Source: Rhodospira trueperi
Lineage (GTDB): Bacteria > Pseudomonadota > Alphaproteobacteria > Rhodospirillales > Rhodospirillaceae
DNA: 64,000 bases
Assembly (NCBI RefSeq): GCF_900101965.1
Contig: NZ_FNAP01000001.1
Span: 558,001-622,000 of the forward strand
Reading direction: 5' to 3'
Below, in pieces: positions 61,144 through 64,000 of the stretch. Both the position numbers and the translations under genes were made by a program. How positions within the stretch are numbered: position 1 is the stretch's first letter; every line of letters begins with the position of its first letter. The notes under the pieces were generated by a model that saw nothing but the letters and a program-made list of their open reading frames with translations, made no database searches and was not told the origin of the DNA.

Positions 61144-64000
61144 ATGTCCAGCGCGAGCGCGAACGGCAGCGGAACCGAGCCCGATGCGGCGGAGCAGGAC
61201 GCGGCGCACACCGCCATCACGCCCTGCTCTGGGGCGGGTCCCAGCCAAGACGAGACCCTCCAGCTTCTCGATGGTCTGGCGGACGCGGTTTTCATCCATG
61301 ACCTTCAGGGCCGCCTTTGCGCCTTCAACGATACGGCGTGCACGTCGCTCGGCTATGACCGTGCCGAACTCGCCGGAATGTCGGTCGCGGACTTCGAAAC
61401 CACGGTCTCGGCCGAGCAGATCAGCGCCGGGTGTGAGAAGGCGAAGGCGTCCGGTGTCACCTTGGCCCACAATGGGGTTCACCGCCGCAAGGACGGGACC
61501 CTGGTGCCGGTCGAGATGCGCACCCGAGCCATCGTCCGCGACGACCGCGATCTGGTCGTCACCGTCGCACGCGACATTAGCGACCGCCAACAGACCGAGC
61601 AGATCCTGCGGGATAGCGAACAGAGACTGCGCGCGCTGATCGAACGCAGTCCATTCGGCATCGCCGTGACACTGGCGGACGGACAGGTTCTGATGGCCAA
61701 CCAACGGCTGGCCCAGTTGCTGGGACAGGATCTGGCCGCCCTTCAGGCCAAGAACTTCAACTACATCTACGTGGATCCACAGGATAGCGCACGCCTGAAG
61801 GAACTGTATGCGGTTCGCGGGCGCGTGATCGAACACGAGGTCAGGCTGCTCACGCGCGCCGACGATAAGATGCGGGAGATACCGCACTGGTTCCAGGTCT
61901 CTTGGCAGCCGACCCGTTTCGAGGGACAGGACGCCATCGTCAGTTGGTACCAGGACGTCAATCACCGCCATCAGGTCCGCGAGGAAATGGCCGACCTGCA
62001 CGCGGAGTTGCAGTACCGCATCGAGGAGCGGACCCGCGAACTGGGCGTGGAGATCACCGAACGCCGCTATGCCGAGGCCGCACTCAAAGAGGCCAACGAC
62101 TTCCTGGAACAAAAAGTCGAGGAACGCACACAGTATCTGAAGCGCGAGATCGAGCATCGGCGCCGCGCTGAAAAAGATCGCGAAAAAACGGAAATGGAGC
62201 TGCTCGACATCATCGAGACGGCTCCCATCGCCGTCGGCATCGCCGACGAGTACGGCCGTTTCCTGTTCTGGAACCCGCTGTTCTTCAAGATCGGTCGCCA
62301 GCAGATGGACGGCAACGGCAAGATCAACTTCGGCCTGGACTTCGAGAATCCGGAATTGATGCGGTCGTTGCAGACCCGGGTCGTCGCGGGCGAGGCGGTG
62401 GAACATGTCGAGGCCAAGCTGACCAGCGGAGAAACGGACCATCGCTGGGTGCTCATCTCCATGCGCCGCCTGAACTTCGAAGGACAGGCCGCCATCCTGA
62501 CCTGGGTCTTCGACATCACCGACATGAAAGATCAGGCCCAGGCGCTGGACGAGGCCCGCGAGGCGGCCGAGGCCAGCGCCCGCGCCAAGTCCACGTTCCT
62601 CGCCACCATGAGCCACGAAATCCGCACACCGATGAATGGTGTGCTGACCATGGCCGAAATGCTGGCGCAGACCCGTATGGACCCCGATCAACGTCACATG
62701 CTGGAGGTGGTCACCGAAAGCGCCAACGCGCTTCTGAACATCATCGACGAGATCCTGGACTTTTCGAAGATCGAAGCCGGACACATTACCCTGGAGGCCG
62801 TCAGCGTCTCTCTGACGCAGGTCACGGAGCGGGTGGCCGATCTGGTTGCCCCCAAGGCGGCCTCCAAGGGGCTGGATCTGATCTGCCGCGCCTCCATGGA
62901 CATGCACGACCATTACTCCGGCGATCCCCATCGGCTGCGCCAGATCCTGGTCAATCTCGCGGGGAATGCCATCAAGTTCACCGAACGCGGCCATGTCAGC
63001 ATCACGGTGACGCTCGCCGACGGTGACGCCCAGCACCCGGCGGACCTCGAGGCGCCGCATTTGATCCGGTTCGAGGTATCCGACACCGGCATCGGCATGA
63101 CCGAAGACCAAATGTCCGGGCTGTTCCAGCCGTTCTCGCAGGCCGACAACTCCACCCAACGGCGGTTCGGCGGCACCGGTCTGGGCCTGTCGATTTGCCG
63201 CACCCTGGTCGAGTTGATGGACGGCCGGATCGGCGTGGAGAGTGTTGCGGGCAAGGGCTCGACCTTCTGGTTCGAGGTTCCGCTACGCCCCCTCGCCGAA
63301 CGGCGCGAGTTGAGCCCGCCGCCCATCGACGGCGCCCGGATCATCATTGCCAGCGACAGCCCGTCCGTACGCGAGCATGTCACCGGCATTCTGGAATGGG
63401 CCGGGGCCGAGGCCATCTCGGCCCCGGATTCCGACGCCGTCAAGTCCGCCCTGATGTTCGCGCTGGTGCGGGAACGACCGGTGCATGCCATCATTCTCGA
63501 CCGCCGCGTCGAGGGCGAACCCGGCACCCGCCTGCTTGATGATATCCTGCGGATCGGCGCGCCGTCGCCGCCCCGCGTTCTGGTCGTCGTTCCCAGGGGC
63601 AGCAGCGAGACCAGTCGTCTGGCGCAGCGCGATGGCGTATCCGCCGTGCTCGGGTGGCCGCTGCACGGATACGATATCGCGCACACCCTGGCCATTGCCC
63701 TGGGGCGGCTGTCGGCAGAGTCCCTCAGCCCCCACCGGCGCCGCCATGCCGACCGTCCCGTCGGCGGCGGAACAGGACGGTACATTGCCCCGGAACGCCC
63801 GCTGGCCGAGGTCGAGGAATGCGTCGTTCTGGTGGCCGAGGACAATCCGACCAACCGCACCGTCATTCGCATGTTGCTGGACCGTATTGGCGTGGTCTGC
63901 GATCTGACGGAAAACGGCCTTGAAGCCCTCGCCCTGTTCGAAACTCGCTGCTACGGACTGGTGATCACCGACTGCCACATGCCGGAAATGGACGGCTACG
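61144..64000 (+). CDS. Multi-PAS hybrid sensor histidine kinase (cut by right window edge)
   Basis: The 952 codons in the window begin at ATG 61144. Three PAS domains appear (about 40-155, 160-285 and 350-465), separated by a coiled-coil region of about 290-350 rich in Glu and Arg. The HisKA H-box is MSHEIRTPMNGV with His491. The HATPase has NLAGNAIKFTERG, DTGIGM and GTGLGLSI. A first receiver-like domain (about 720-850) lacks an obvious acceptor Asp, and a second begins VVLVAEDNPTNRTVIRML with acceptor Asp943 in VITDCHMPEMDG. There is no transmembrane segment, so it is cytosolic. The C-terminus, possibly with an Hpt domain, lies beyond the window. Confidence 0.9.
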   Translation, partial: MSSASANGSGTEPDAAEQDAAHTAITPCSGAGPSQDETLQLLDGLADAVFIHDLQGRLCAFNDTACTSLGYDRAELAGMSVADFETTVSAEQISAGCEKAKASGVTLAHNGVHRRKDGTLVPVEMRTRAIVRDDRDLVVTVARDISDRQQTEQILRDSEQRLRALIERSPFGIAVTLADGQVLMANQRLAQLLGQDLAALQAKNFNYIYVDPQDSARLKELYAVRGRVIEHEVRLLTRADDKMREIPHWFQVSWQPTRFEGQDAIVSWYQDVNHRHQVREEMADLHAELQYRIEERTRELGVEITERRYAEAALKEANDFLEQKVEERTQYLKREIEHRRRAEKDREKTEMELLDIIETAPIAVGIADEYGRFLFWNPLFFKIGRQQMDGNGKINFGLDFENPELMRSLQTRVVAGEAVEHVEAKLTSGETDHRWVLISMRRLNFEGQAAILTWVFDITDMKDQAQALDEAREAAEASARAKSTFLATMSHEIRTPMNGVLTMAEMLAQTRMDPDQRHMLEVVTESANALLNIIDEILDFSKIEAGHITLEAVSVSLTQVTERVADLVAPKAASKGLDLICRASMDMHDHYSGDPHRLRQILVNLAGNAIKFTERGHVSITVTLADGDAQHPADLEAPHLIRFEVSDTGIGMTEDQMSGLFQPFSQADNSTQRRFGGTGLGLSICRTLVELMDGRIGVESVAGKGSTFWFEVPLRPLAERRELSPPPIDGARIIIASDSPSVREHVTGILEWAGAEAISAPDSDAVKSALMFALVRERPVHAIILDRRVEGEPGTRLLDDILRIGAPSPPRVLVVVPRGSSETSRLAQRDGVSAVLGWPLHGYDIAHTLAIALGRLSAESLSPHRRRHADRPVGGGTGRYIAPERPLAEVEECVVLVAEDNPTNRTVIRMLLDRIGVVCDLTENGLEALALFETRCYGLVITDCHMPEMDGY

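Overview
The window is high-GC DNA with dense genes on both strands. It looks like a chromosomal segment of an alphaproteobacterium, most probably a Rhodospirillales member. The support for this is an Irr-type Fur regulator, a short proline--tRNA ligase, the neighbourhood crcB - RluC-type pseudouridine synthase - HAD phosphatase - ATP12 chaperone, a DUF465 protein, a Peptidase_C93 (BTLCP) protein, and a thiamine-diphosphate decarboxylase that closely matches, from memory, the Azospirillum phenylpyruvate/indolepyruvate decarboxylase. I see no prophage, insertion sequence, integrase, CRISPR array, rRNA or tRNA gene. I propose about 58 protein genes, one TPP riboswitch, one 6S-like RNA candidate and several palindromic repeat elements.

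Layout. 1-3306: N-terminal part of soxC (runs off the left edge), a divergent secreted DsrE-like protein, irr, and a nitronate-monooxygenase-like flavoprotein with an unusual cysteine cluster. 3435-7268: glycerophosphodiesterase, DsbA-fold isomerase, WecA-like glycosyl-1-phosphate transferase, elbB and a small repeat-bearing lipoprotein. 7281-13312: DinG-like helicase, PepSY-like protein, NnrU, universal stress protein, metal-binding HMA protein, DJ-1/PfpI protein and a LapG-like cysteine peptidase. 13466-19158: GAF histidine kinase, a 6S-like RNA candidate, a secreted protein of unknown function, proS, and the lolC-lolD lipoprotein-release transporter. 19183-27433 (all minus): DUF805 protein, ATP12 chaperone, AsmA-like protein, HAD hydrolase, DUF2059 protein, pseudouridine synthase, crcB and phosphofructokinase.

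27677-33050: a DUF465 protein; a TPP-riboswitch-controlled ABC ATPase and permease without an adjacent binding protein; and a compact operon made of an LpxD paralogue, an acyl carrier protein and a ketosynthase, next to a methyltransferase. 33440-46169: a 1773-residue alpha-2-macroglobulin with an intact thioester motif, a SOUL heme-binding protein, a cysteine-rich protein, a BCCT transporter, a sensor/receiver protein whose ATPase domain looks degenerate, a small conserved-looking ORF, dcd and murA. 46197-53781: an orphan HTH/PAS-like regulator with a divergent small ORF, a repeat-rich intergenic region, ipdC/ppdC, nadE, a Pro/Gly/Tyr-rich secreted protein and a DUF123 (GIY-YIG-like) protein. 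53971-64000: a branched-chain amino-acid-type ABC transporter with fused permeases, a MarR regulator with a clear palindromic operator candidate, ettA, and a large multi-PAS hybrid kinase that runs off the right edge.

The parts most worth a second look are the LpxD-ACP-ketosynthase operon, the HTH/PAS-like orphan regulator, the 6S-like RNA, the dispersed hairpin repeats that sit at gene 3' ends, and the sensor protein with an unusual ATPase domain. None of these could be tested against a database here. Family names come from motif recognition and are graded by confidence.
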